A stretch of DNA of 64,000 bases. Origin: Paenibacillus lacisoli (GTDB lineage Bacteria; Bacillota; Bacilli; Paenibacillales; Paenibacillaceae). Below the pieces are notes generated by a model. It worked only from the letters and a program-made list of their open reading frames with translations. It did not search any database and was not told where the DNA came from. Shown here one piece after another: positions 7,777 to 16,193 of the stretch; the stretch's first letter is position 1, and each line of letters opens with the position of its first letter. The stretch covers positions 1 through 64,000 of the forward strand of contig NZ_JAUQTB010000004.1 of assembly GCF_030580655.1 (NCBI RefSeq), read 5' to 3'. Made by a program: the position numbers and the translations under genes.

Positions 7777-8997
7777 CTATTTGCGCACAACCGCGTAACC
7801 TTTATCCTGCAGCAGCTTCAGCACGCCATGCTCCCCGAGGTAATGAGCCGCGCCGACCACAATGAAATATTCCGCTTTCTTGTCGCTCTTCAGATAACTG
7901 TCGATCTTGTCGGCCATACCGATGTTACGGTCAATCAGCATCGCTTGATTATACTCTGCATCGCCTGCCATGCTGTTGGTTAATTCGAGCAGTGCCTGAT
8001 CATCGCCCTTCTTCCACATGTCGGCCATCTGGTCTACGGTGTCATCCAGTACATCAATGCTGTCGAGCGTTGTATTCAGGTTCTTCTCCTGCAGCTCCTT
8101 GGAGAAGCCGTCAAACATACCCAGCTGAGACTCATAGGATTCGAGCTCCAGAATCGGGATTTTACGCTGCACCGCTTTTTGGATAAAGTATAGATCAATG
8201 CCTTGATCTGCCTCGTACCCGGCCTTGACCGACTTCAGGCTGCTGATCGTCGTCTCAACAACCCAGGGCTTGAATGCATCCAGCGCATTGGCTTTCAGAC
8301 CGTTCTGTTTCAGCACCTCTCCAACCTTCGCATACGTTTCCTTGGAGACATGATCCTTCAGGGTCGTACCATCCTGATACATCCCCATGTTCATAATCAA
8401 CTTCTGCTGTGCTTCGTCAGCACTCTTGCTGATGTCGATCTCAACACCCAGGTAATCCGCCTCGGCAAAAGCCTGCTCAAATTCGGAGCGCAGCGGGTAA
8501 AAGCTGTCATCTGCAATATGCATGGAGCCTACGAGATAGACGGTATTCCCGTTGTTTTTCACTTCCCACATAAAGCCGCGTGCCGCTTCCTTCGTTGCCT
8601 TGGAGATGAGAAGTACCGTGCGGGAGGCCGGATCCCACCGCACCTCGTAGCCAGCCGCGTCGCCTACGGTCCGGATCGGCACATAGGTCACACCGTTGAT
8701 CAGTTTGGTCTTGCCGGTCAGCATGACGCTCTTGCCGTTCACCACCGCATAGATGGTCCCGTTATTCACAGCCGTCAATTGCACTTTCAGCGCCTTCAAG
8801 GTATTGCGCAGCGGTACCATCGTCGTCCCCTGCTCCATGATTGGCGCACTGTCGGAAGCAAAGTCCATCTTCTGATTATTAATCTTCAGGACTGGCTGTT
8901 GGGAGGGCGAAGCCGGGGCTGCCATGGCAGGCACTGCGGCCGCCAGCATGCTGGTTGAAATCATCAGGGATAGAAACGCTTTTTTCCAATTCCTCAT
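7777..8997 (-). CDS. Exported TraB/GumN-family protein with N-terminal copper-amine-oxidase-like stalk domain
   Basis: Signal peptide (about 1-26), then a stalk domain of the copper amine oxidase N-terminal type (about 35-132, with the repeated [10 protein letters not shown] and VPIRTVGDAAGYEVRWD blocks), then a TraB/GumN (Tiki-like) domain to the end at 406. The two GxxH motifs of the metalloprotease-like fold are present: GSMH (157-160) and GAAH (382-385), with an Asp/Glu-rich stretch VEIDIS near 185. Stalk domains are commonly wall-associated in Paenibacillus, so the protein probably sits outside the membrane. Substrate unknown. Confidence 0.88.
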   Translation of the reverse strand: MRNWKKAFLSLMISTSMLAAAVPAMAAPASPSQQPVLKINNQKMDFASDSAPIMEQGTTMVPLRNTLKALKVQLTAVNNGTIYAVVNGKSVMLTGKTKLINGVTYVPIRTVGDAAGYEVRWDPASRTVLLISKATKEAARGFMWEVKNNGNTVYLVGSMHIADDSFYPLRSEFEQAFAEADYLGVEIDISKSADEAQQKLIMNMGMYQDGTTLKDHVSKETYAKVGEVLKQNGLKANALDAFKPWVVETTISSLKSVKAGYEADQGIDLYFIQKAVQRKIPILELESYESQLGMFDGFSKELQEKNLNTTLDSIDVLDDTVDQMADMWKKGDDQALLELTNSMAGDAEYNQAMLIDRNIGMADKIDSYLKSDKKAEYFIVVGAAHYLGEHGVLKLLQDKGYAVVRK

Positions 8998-9038
8998 GTT
9001 AATCCTCCTGTTCGTTCAGAGTTAGAATGCATGCTCAA

Positions 9039-10334
9039 TTAGATCTTGTAAGCTTTCATCGCCTTGCGAAGCTCCTTCAGAGACGGCCGCTTGCCATACA
9101 TCAGAACCCCCGTACGGTAGATCTTCGCGGACAACCAGCCAAAGAACAGGATGGCAACGAGGAGCAATGTAATGGACAACCAAATCTCCCACATGGCTGC
9201 ACGATTCATACCGATTCGGACCAGCATCGCTGTTGGTGACGTGAACGGAATATATCCAGCCACTTTAATCAGCATAGAGTTCGGTGTTCCGATGCTGAAG
9301 ATCCCAATATAGAAAGCGACCAAAGACAGCATCGTAATCGGCATGACTGCCTGGCCCAGCTCCTCGGTACGGCTGACAAGTGAACCCACCGCTGCAAACA
9401 AGGTTGCATACAGGCAGTAACCAAGAACATAAAAGATCAGGCCATACACCAGTACACTTATGTTGATATCCGTCACGTTAATTTGGTAATCACCAAGCAC
9501 GGAACGGTTATGCGGCAGCGCAAGGTTCCCTCCGATGACCAGACCGAACACAACAATCTGCGTAAGTCCCACGAGGAAGATACCGATAATCTTGCCGAAC
9601 ATCTGCTGCAGCGGCGACACGCTCGTAATCAGAATCTCCATGATCCGGGAGCTCTTCTCCGCAGTAACCTCAGAAGCGATCATATTCCCGGTCATCATCA
9701 TGGTGGAGAAGAACAGGATCATGAGCAGATACACGACAACATAGTTAATTCGTGCATCATCAGCCTGCATCGCAGGCCCTTCTGCGTTACCGCTTGCATC
9801 TGCATATTCCTTGCTCTCAATCGTTACCGGACTGCTTAATTCATTAATCTGCTGTTCGGACAGCTTACCCTGTCCCACGGTTGTAATCTTAGCGCTCTGG
9901 AGCACCGTTTGGATCGAGTTCATGACTGCTGCAGAAGGGGTATCCTCCTTATAGACCAGTTCAGCCTGCGGGAATGACGAGTTAGAAGAATTCTCGAAAT
10001 GAAGATAAGCTGTTATTTTCTCATCTGCCATATCCTGCTTTAGCTTGGCGTCGTCCGTCGAGGTATATTCCACCCACTTCACCGTCGGCAGCTGCATGGA
10101 GCTCATGAATTTCTCAAGTTCTGCCGCGATATCCGGCTGCTCTCCCGTGATCAGGCCAATGCTGGCCGGTTTGCCCGACTGGCCGGCGTCTTCGCCTTTG
10201 AAGACCGAGATCAGATAGGGCACGTTCATCCCGATCGTCAGCAGCAGAGCCAGAATTAAAGTAGTAATGATGAAGGACTTCGTTTTCACCTTCTGCCGAT
10301 ACGTAAATCCGATAATGGTTCCGATCTTATTCAT
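9039..10334 (-). CDS. ABC exporter permease (YhaP/NatB type)
   Basis: A 431-residue ABC-2 type permease: one N-terminal membrane helix (about 20-42), a large extracytoplasmic domain (about 45-190), then five to six helices. This is the YhaP/NatB architecture associated with Na+ or drug efflux with YhaQ/NatA. The ATG at 10334 gives the family-like start MNKIGTIIGFTYRQK and overlaps the end of the ATPase gene by 8 bases. It is the last gene of the five-gene GntR operon. The transported substrate is not evident. Confidence 0.88.
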   Translation of the reverse strand: MNKIGTIIGFTYRQKVKTKSFIITTLILALLLTIGMNVPYLISVFKGEDAGQSGKPASIGLITGEQPDIAAELEKFMSSMQLPTVKWVEYTSTDDAKLKQDMADEKITAYLHFENSSNSSFPQAELVYKEDTPSAAVMNSIQTVLQSAKITTVGQGKLSEQQINELSSPVTIESKEYADASGNAEGPAMQADDARINYVVVYLLMILFFSTMMMTGNMIASEVTAEKSSRIMEILITSVSPLQQMFGKIIGIFLVGLTQIVVFGLVIGGNLALPHNRSVLGDYQINVTDINISVLVYGLIFYVLGYCLYATLFAAVGSLVSRTEELGQAVMPITMLSLVAFYIGIFSIGTPNSMLIKVAGYIPFTSPTAMLVRIGMNRAAMWEIWLSITLLLVAILFFGWLSAKIYRTGVLMYGKRPSLKELRKAMKAYKI

Positions 10335-11229
10335 TGGATTCCCCAACCTCCCGGATAAAGATCTGATTCAATGTAGGCTCCTTGATCTCAAAATGCTCAA
10401 CGTTCGTCTGCGTCATGGCAGCCTGAAGAATGCTCTGGGCCGCTGACGGGTTTGAGATGCGGATACTGTATCCACGCTCCAGCGGCTCAACCGCAGTCAC
10501 GCCCTGGATCTGCTCGAGTCCCGACACCTGCCCGGCGGTCACCAGCTTCACCTCTTCACGCGGATAGCGATTCTTGATCTCATGGATACTGCCCTGCACA
10601 ACCGTATTGCCTCGGTGCAGTATTGAGATATTGCGGCAGAGCTCTTCGACATGCTCCATCCGGTGGGTCGAGAACAGGATCGCTGTACCCGCATCACGCA
10701 GCTCCTTGACGGTTGCCTTAAGCAGCTCCACGTTCACCGGATCCAGTCCACTGAATGCCTCGTCAAGAATAAGGATCTGCGGACGGTGCACCACGGCTGC
10801 GATAAAGCCCATTTTCTGCTGATTGCCCTTGGACAGCTCTTCGATTTTCTTATCGTAATACTCAGGTACCTGGAAGCGGTCCAGCCAGTGACGCAGGCTC
10901 TTATCAGCTTCCTTCTCACTCATACCGCGCAGCCGGGCCAGATAGATAATCTGTTCACTGACCTTAATCTTCGGGTACAGCCCGCGCTCCTCAGGAAGAT
11001 AACCCATGAGATGCTGCAGCTCTTTGCTGTAACCCTTGCCATTATAAAGAATGTTACCTCCATCCGGATAAATAAGCCCTAATACCATACGCATGGAAGT
11101 CGTCTTACCGGCGCCATTTGCACCCAGCAGACCATAAATCTCGCCCTCTTCTACCTCCAGCGATATACCGTTAACGGCCGTCTTGTCTGCATATTGCTTG
11201 TAAACATGCTCCAGCTGCAGTCTCTTCAT
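10327..11229 (-). CDS. ABC exporter ATPase (YhaQ/NatA type)
   Basis: A 300-residue nucleotide-binding protein with Walker A GANGAGKTT (36-44), signature LSKGNQQ (132-138), Walker B ILILDE (152-157) and a C-terminal extension of about 70 residues, as in NatA/YhaQ. It is the partner of the permease immediately downstream (8-base overlap), and its ATG overlaps the stop of the preceding ATPase gene by 4 bases (ATGA), so the genes are translationally coupled. Confidence 0.92.
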   Translation of the reverse strand: MKRLQLEHVYKQYADKTAVNGISLEVEEGEIYGLLGANGAGKTTSMRMVLGLIYPDGGNILYNGKGYSKELQHLMGYLPEERGLYPKIKVSEQIIYLARLRGMSEKEADKSLRHWLDRFQVPEYYDKKIEELSKGNQQKMGFIAAVVHRPQILILDEAFSGLDPVNVELLKATVKELRDAGTAILFSTHRMEHVEELCRNISILHRGNTVVQGSIHEIKNRYPREEVKLVTAGQVSGLEQIQGVTAVEPLERGYSIRISNPSAAQSILQAAMTQTNVEHFEIKEPTLNQIFIREVGESNE

Positions 11230-12173
11230 TGATAACCTTCCCCTTCCCCAGAATGTTCGATGCCTGATGGAACCCGGCCTGCGATCCAGTAGCTGAGAAT
11301 ATCATCAAGCTCCAGATTCCGTGTTCGCAGCAGCCGCAGGCCGGACTGTGCAATCAATTGACCCGCTGCTGCGGCTTCCATCGTAACGACCCGCTGCAGG
11401 CCGCTGCCTTCTTCACTATGCTCGGCCACACCCGGCAGATCAGCTGCATCTTCAGCACTGCCTTCAAACCAGATCTCCTTCCAGCTCTCCATCAGGGAGT
11501 CCTTCTCTGCCCTTCCCAGAATGCGTCCACGGTGGATCAGCACAATATAATCAGCCAGCCGCTTGATCTCATCGACGATATGGGTGGCCAGAAGAATCGT
11601 CGTCCCGTCCTCTTCAAGACAGGCGCGCAGTTCCTCCAGCATGATCTTCCATGCAAAAGGATCAAATCCTGACGACGGCTCATCCAGCAGCAGCAGTCTT
11701 GGATGCGGAGCCAGTGCAGCCGCGATCTCGAATTTGCGCCGCTCCCCTTTCGACATCTTGGACAGCTTCGTTCCCCGCGGCACCTTGAACCGGTCCAGCA
11801 GAGCTTCAAACCTTGCCTGATCCCAGTCCGGATACCAGTAGGAGCGGAATTCCGCTGCCTGTTCCACGGTCATCCGGTTCTCTTCAACACTGAAATTTTC
11901 AGGAACATAGCCGATTCTCTGCCTGACCTCTGGAGGAAGACCCTCCGGATAAGATTCACCGAACCAGCGCAACTCACCTGCATCCGGCTGAATGAGCTGG
12001 GTCATTAGATTCATAAGGGTTGATTTGCCGGAACCGTTCTGTCCTACGAGAGCTACTACATAACCTGCAGGCAGCTTCAGGTCCAAGGGACCAATCGCCT
12101 GGCGGCTGCGGGCTTTGAATACACCTTTCAACTCGATCAAATATTCAGCTGCTGTGTCTATACTCGCCTTCAT
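11226..12173 (-). CDS. ABC transporter ATPase (YtrB-like)
   Basis: A 315-residue ATPase with Walker A GQNGSGKST (44-52), signature MSKGERRK (140-147) and Walker B LLLLDEP (160-166), followed by a 90-residue tail. The ATG at 12173 has AGGAGG 6 bases upstream; an in-frame extension to 12212 would overlap the GntR gene. Its likely membrane partner is the first gene of the operon (12639-13364), giving two separate exporters in one transcript, an arrangement reminiscent of the ytr operon of Bacillus. Confidence 0.9.
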   Translation of the reverse strand: MKASIDTAAEYLIELKGVFKARSRQAIGPLDLKLPAGYVVALVGQNGSGKSTLMNLMTQLIQPDAGELRWFGESYPEGLPPEVRQRIGYVPENFSVEENRMTVEQAAEFRSYWYPDWDQARFEALLDRFKVPRGTKLSKMSKGERRKFEIAAALAPHPRLLLLDEPSSGFDPFAWKIMLEELRACLEEDGTTILLATHIVDEIKRLADYIVLIHRGRILGRAEKDSLMESWKEIWFEGSAEDAADLPGVAEHSEEGSGLQRVVTMEAAAAGQLIAQSGLRLLRTRNLELDDILSYWIAGRVPSGIEHSGEGEGYQ

Positions 12174-12174
12174 C

Positions 12175-12579
12175 CTACTCCTCCTTTCCATACTTCTCGG
12201 ATAAAATCTCATCGAACAGGAACCGCATTTCCTCCTTCGTAAAATGGACAGATCTGCCGGTATCCATAGCCGCAGCTAAGGCTTGCCGGACTGCCGATTC
12301 CCTGTAGGAGTCCCTCTGGCCGGCATCAACCTTCGCCACAAAGGTTCCTGTTCCCTGCCGTGTTCGCAGCAGCCCCTCCCCTTCTAAATCCTGATAAACC
12401 CGGCGTACCGTGATGACACTGCAGTTCAATCCACTGGCAAATTCCCGTATCGATGGCAAAAGTGTTCCCTCCTCGATCTGTCCCGTAATGATTAATGACC
12501 GCAGCTGCTGTTCAATCTGGTGATAGAGCGGTTCAGCGCTGTTCTCGTTTATCTGAATCGGTATATTCAATTCATGCAC
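12175..12579 (-). CDS. GntR-family regulator, YtrA subfamily
   Basis: A 134-residue protein: GntR-type winged helix at about 15-80 (PSIREFASGLNCSVITVRRVYQDLE) and a short helical tail with no effector-binding domain, typical of YtrA-type repressors of ABC operons. It starts at GTG 12579, with a TTG three codons later (12570) that is better spaced from GAGG; the choice is uncertain. The stop TAG is one base from the next gene's ATG. It probably represses its own operon through the palindrome at 13417-13434. Confidence 0.92.
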   Translation of the reverse strand: MHELNIPIQINENSAEPLYHQIEQQLRSLIITGQIEEGTLLPSIREFASGLNCSVITVRRVYQDLEGEGLLRTRQGTGTFVAKVDAGQRDSYRESAVRQALAAAMDTGRSVHFTKEEMRFLFDEILSEKYGKEE

Positions 12580-12638
12580 CTCACCTTCGGCCGCTGTAAC
12601 GATCCAGGGCCCTCTTCCTTATTCTTCTCAGCTGCCCC

Positions 12639-13364
12639 TTACAGCAGACTGCGTCTGTTTAATTTCTTCAGTGTGACACCACACATAATCCGGAGTATCA
12701 AGGCACCCGCCAGCAGGGAGACCCACATCAGCGGTGATGCAAGACCCCAATCACGGCTTACGCTCATCGTCCATTTCAGCACGTTTACATCCATCCACTT
12801 TGCGGCAGCAGCAGCAACCAAGGCGAACGCCATAACGACGAGCGAGGTCCAGAAATACTTTTTACCATGATTCAGGAATTCCAGATAGATATAAAGACCA
12901 TTCACAATCATTGTGTAACCTACCCAAGTCAACACAAAGCCGAGATAAGATATGACATCTGTGTGGACACTTGGATTTCCGGTAAACACAGCCACATACA
13001 TGATGCCATAGAACACAATTCCGTTAAGGACGACCGCGATAAGCAGCTGTTGAACCCTACTGACAATAACGGCCTTGACCGGGATCGGCAGGATACGCAT
13101 ATACGCGAGCATTTGGGTGTAGGAGTCCTCCTGAAGATACTTGAAGGATCGCCTACTGAAGAAGAAAGCTGTGAAAGGAACAAACGCCATCATCATAAAG
13201 TCCACCATCAGGCTCAGCCATTCCGGCTGCTGCACGGCACTTCGGATGAGACTGCCGATCACACCACCGGTATAGATCATAAACAGCAGACTCCACAGGA
13301 ACAGCAGTCTATCTATCGAGACTTCCCTGCGTGTTATCAACCACGCCTGTTTGAATGTACTCAT
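12639..13364 (-). CDS. Predicted ABC transporter membrane subunit
   Basis: A 241-residue protein with about six transmembrane helices and basic N- and C-termini. It shows no domain I can name with certainty, but its position as first gene of a GntR-YtrB-type operon argues that it is the membrane partner of the ATPase at 11226-12173. The ATG at 13364 has GCAGG 8 bases upstream; an ATG at 13370 is too close to that site, and the frame's further extension to 13436 runs through the promoter and operator. Confidence 0.75.
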   Translation of the reverse strand: MSTFKQAWLITRREVSIDRLLFLWSLLFMIYTGGVIGSLIRSAVQQPEWLSLMVDFMMMAFVPFTAFFFSRRSFKYLQEDSYTQMLAYMRILPIPVKAVIVSRVQQLLIAVVLNGIVFYGIMYVAVFTGNPSVHTDVISYLGFVLTWVGYTMIVNGLYIYLEFLNHGKKYFWTSLVVMAFALVAAAAAKWMDVNVLKWTMSVSRDWGLASPLMWVSLLAGALILRIMCGVTLKKLNRRSLL

Positions 13365-13416
13365 ATCCATCGCCTGCTTTCTATACAAAACTTTAACTGT
13401 GTTCAGTGTGATTACT

Positions 13417-13434
13417 GTGTATATCTTTATACAC
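13417..13434 (-). promoter_or_regulatory. GntR operator palindrome
   Basis: A perfect palindrome GTGTATA-N4-TATACAC begins immediately after the -10 of the operon promoter and covers the predicted start site. Position and symmetry suit repression by the operon's own YtrA-type GntR protein; the assignment is inferred. Confidence 0.65.
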
Positions 13435-13464
13435 ACTATACACGGATAACTCTTCCTTTGTCAA
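13435..13464 (-). promoter_or_regulatory. Promoter of the GntR/ABC operon
   Basis: TTGACA (13459-13464) and TATAGT (13435-13440) are separated by 18 bases. The -10 abuts the palindrome at 13417-13434. Confidence 0.8.
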
Positions 13465-13510
13465 CCTTATTTTTCCTTTTCATTCCAATCACGTGAAATC
13501 CACTCCGCAC

Positions 13511-13541
13511 AAAAAATGACCGACAGCGCTTTTGCTGCCGG
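13511..13541 (-). terminator. Terminator of map
   Basis: CCGGCAGC pairs with GCTGTCGG round AAAAGC and is followed leftward by TCATTTTTT, 25 bases past the map stop. Confidence 0.8.
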
Positions 13542-13566
13542 CCGCTCGTTTGCTGCCACCCTTATA

Positions 13567-14316
13567 TCAGCCTGTTAAAATTCGGGGACCTTCCGCCGTG
13601 ATTGCTAGCGTATGTTCATATTGTGCACCCCAGCTGCCATCCGCGCTGGTTATCGTCCAGCCGTCCTCTCCCCAGAACACGGCACCCGTGCTGCCCAGGG
13701 TGCATACAGGTTCAATGGTAATCACCATCCCCTTCTGCAGCCTCATCCCTTCCCCGCGGACTCCATAGTGAACAACATCCGGCGGCTCGTGCATTTCACG
13801 TCCGATTCCGTGGCCTACAAGCGGCCTTACCACACCGATTTTACCGCGACGGACAGTCCGTTCGACCGCGCAGCCGATATCTCCCAATGTGCTGCCGGGC
13901 CATGCTGCTTCAATGCCTGCCATCAGTGACTTCAAACTCCATTTCAGCAGATGCGCTGCCTGCCTGTTTATTTTGCCTACAGGATAAGTCCAACCCCGGT
14001 CTGCCATCCAGCCGTCCTTATTTACAACCAGATCGATGGTAACCACGTCCCCTTCCCTCAGTCTGTAATCCGAAGGAAACCCGTGACAGACAATCTCGTT
14101 CACAGACGCACAGGTGGCGTAGGGATAACCTTTGAATCCCTTTTGCTCAGGCACCGCCTGTTCACCCAGGATGAAGCCCTCCACACGTTCGTTAATCTCC
14201 ATCGTTGATATGCCAGGTGTAATCCACTGTGCAATCTGTTCATGACAGGCCGCTACAATACGCCCGGCTTCCCGGATGTAACCGATCTCCTCAGATGTTC
14301 TGATTGCAACCTCCAC
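13567..14316 (-). CDS. map: Methionine aminopeptidase, type I
   Basis: Removes the initiator Met from nascent proteins using two divalent metals. The 249-residue length is standard. All metal ligands are present: D95, D106, H169, E202 and E234, with H78 and H176 of the active site (CHGF, GHGIGREMHEPP, TIEPVC, YEHTLAI). The GTG at 14316 has AGGAGA about 8 bases upstream and gives the normal length; the frame extends to 14355 without support. It is not in a ribosomal-protein cluster, so it may be a second, stand-alone map. Confidence 0.95.
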   Translation of the reverse strand: MEVAIRTSEEIGYIREAGRIVAACHEQIAQWITPGISTMEINERVEGFILGEQAVPEQKGFKGYPYATCASVNEIVCHGFPSDYRLREGDVVTIDLVVNKDGWMADRGWTYPVGKINRQAAHLLKWSLKSLMAGIEAAWPGSTLGDIGCAVERTVRRGKIGVVRPLVGHGIGREMHEPPDVVHYGVRGEGMRLQKGMVITIEPVCTLGSTGAVFWGEDGWTITSADGSWGAQYEHTLAITAEGPRILTG

Positions 14317-14392
14317 TGCCCCATCTCCTCTCAGGGCCTTATATGCAGTTCTCAAGTTTAGGCTCTACTCCATGCTTATGCGCAGACAGCAC

Positions 14393-14428
14393 AAAAAAAC
14401 CGTCCTGCGCTGTAAGCGCCAAAGACGG
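14393..14428 (-). terminator. Terminator of the 62-residue gene
   Basis: CCGTC-GCGC pairs with GCGC-GACGG (bulged) and is followed leftward by seven T, 110 bases past the stop at 14541. Confidence 0.75.
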
Positions 14429-14540
14429 CTGCATCTTATTTATTATATATGTTCATACAGAGACGCCGAAACGGGCGTGACTCTTATCCAGAAAACTCAT
14501 TTCAGCCTAATCGTTCATTCCAGCCTGGGGCCGAATCAGC

Positions 14541-14729
14541 CTAGGAAACTGAAGAATTCAGCCTTCCCAGCTCGTTCTCTACGACAAGCGTTAGTTCCTC
14601 TTCATACCCTCCGGTTATCCGGTACTTCCGGACGTACTCCTTTACGAATTTTTTTGGATCCTTGGGCCGGAAAATTCGTGTCATTTCCCGCAGACTTTCT
14701 TTAACTTCGTTGTGACCTTTCGTTGCCAT
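14541..14729 (-). CDS. Small conserved-looking hypothetical protein
   Basis: A 62-residue basic, largely helical protein starting at an ATG with GGGAGGGAG 6-7 bases upstream. No domain is recognised. Composition is Lys/Glu/Arg-rich with a central FRPKDPKKFVKEYVRKYRITGGYEEE segment flanked by predicted helices, with no membrane segment or signal. Its own terminator lies downstream. The strong ribosome binding site makes it credible; function unknown. Confidence 0.7.
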   Translation of the reverse strand: MATKGHNEVKESLREMTRIFRPKDPKKFVKEYVRKYRITGGYEEELTLVVENELGRLNSSVS

Positions 14730-15091
14730 GATAACTCCCTCCCAAAACGTAAAAATAATTGCTTCGTTGAAGAGAATGCCGAAAAGATCTGATGCTTGAT
14801 CCAAGAAGTAGAATCTGTTTGCAGCTCAGGTCGGGAATGCCGCCAACGGAGGACAGCTACCTAACACTCTTATTACCCTTAGTGATTCAAACTGAATCAT
14901 AGCTTCATTGTAGCATATTCCGGCAAGCCGTACAGCTTTCCTCCATTTCGTTATTTTGGACAAAAAATGGTACTCTGTCTTACTACAATGCTATTTTCGG
15001 GTACATGTTATTCATCGGTATTTCCGCCTTGCGGATTTACGCAGACGACCGGGGTTAAATTATAAATAAACGAGCGAGAGGAGTTCTGACC

Positions 15092-16114
15092 ATGGATTCA
15101 ATTCCGGCTCCCATTCTTCAGGTCCCGGTCGCAGGCCTGCCATCCATACCGGCAGGCCGCACCGGGGGTAAGATAGAGACTCAGGAGCTTCTGCTGGAAG
15201 AGGCACATCAGATGATTCTCAAGCAATTTCCCAAGATGAGAAGCTTTCTGGTCGTACGAGAGGGCCAGCTGATTTGGGAGCGCTATTATAACGGCCACAC
15301 CGCCTCTTCTCTCAACGATCTGCGCTCGGCGACCAAGAGCTTTACCTCCACCCTGATCGGGATTGGGATGAACCGGGGAGATCTGCCTGGACCGGACACA
15401 CACGTTAAATCCCTGCTTGCCTGTTATGCCCCACAGCGGGAGGATCCCCTGCTGGAGCGGGTAACCTTGCATCATCTGCTGACGATGACCGCCGGATTCT
15501 ACTGGAAGACAGGCAAAAAGCTGGGTGAAGCATTCATTCCGCGCTTCCACCGCAGCCGGAGCTGGGCCCGTTTTGCCATGCGCCTGCCGGTTCAGGAAGA
15601 GATGTTTGGCCGCTTTCAGTACCGGAGCACAGATTCCCATCTGCTGTCCGCCGTCCTGTCGGAAAGCACGGGAAAGGATGCCTACTCGTATGCACGTGCT
15701 CACCTGTTTGAACCGCTCGGCATATCCCATGTCGCCTGGCCATCCAGTCCGGATGGACACACGATGGGGCATGTCGGGCTCGCGTTAACCTCCAGAGACT
15801 TGGCCAAATTTGCGCTCTGCTGCCTGGATGGCGGCCGCTGGGAAGGGCAGCCGCTAATTCCGACCGCCTGGCTGAAGACAGCACATGCGGTACATGCAGA
15901 GGGGTATCCGGCCTTCGGAAATTACGGGTATCAGTGGTGGACCGGGCGAATTAACGAAGCCGATTTTGTCTGTGCCCATGGACATGGCGGACAACAGGTG
16001 TATCTGCTTCCCGGCCAAAACGCTGCGGTGATCTTCACCGCAGACAGCAAGGTTAGCCGCTGGAAGAACCCTCGTTCCCTGCTGCAGCGATATATTTTAC
16101 CGGCCATGCAGTGA
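15092..16114 (+). CDS. Serine hydrolase of the beta-lactamase/class C penicillin-binding fold
   Basis: A 340-residue cytoplasmic-looking protein (no signal peptide) of the beta-lactamase-related family. Catalytic motifs: S79-A-T-K82 (SxxK), Y177-R-S179 (YxS/N) and the HGHGG element at 296-300 in place of KTG. Such proteins act as esterases, peptidases or are uncharacterised; resistance is not implied. GAGGAG lies 8 bases before the ATG. The next gene begins 80 bases downstream on the same strand, so the two may be co-transcribed. Confidence 0.85.
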   Translation: MDSIPAPILQVPVAGLPSIPAGRTGGKIETQELLLEEAHQMILKQFPKMRSFLVVREGQLIWERYYNGHTASSLNDLRSATKSFTSTLIGIGMNRGDLPGPDTHVKSLLACYAPQREDPLLERVTLHHLLTMTAGFYWKTGKKLGEAFIPRFHRSRSWARFAMRLPVQEEMFGRFQYRSTDSHLLSAVLSESTGKDAYSYARAHLFEPLGISHVAWPSSPDGHTMGHVGLALTSRDLAKFALCCLDGGRWEGQPLIPTAWLKTAHAVHAEGYPAFGNYGYQWWTGRINEADFVCAHGHGGQQVYLLPGQNAAVIFTADSKVSRWKNPRSLLQRYILPAMQ

Positions 16115-16193
16115 CATGGAATAGGCAGGGATTGGATAGGATAATGGGGAAAAGATGATGAAGTGGTTATAGGAAACGAGGGAGGGTTAACCG

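Noticed and set aside
15092..16114. Serine hydrolase as a beta-lactamase
   Set aside because: No signal peptide and HGHGG in place of KTG; better described as an uncharacterised serine hydrolase.
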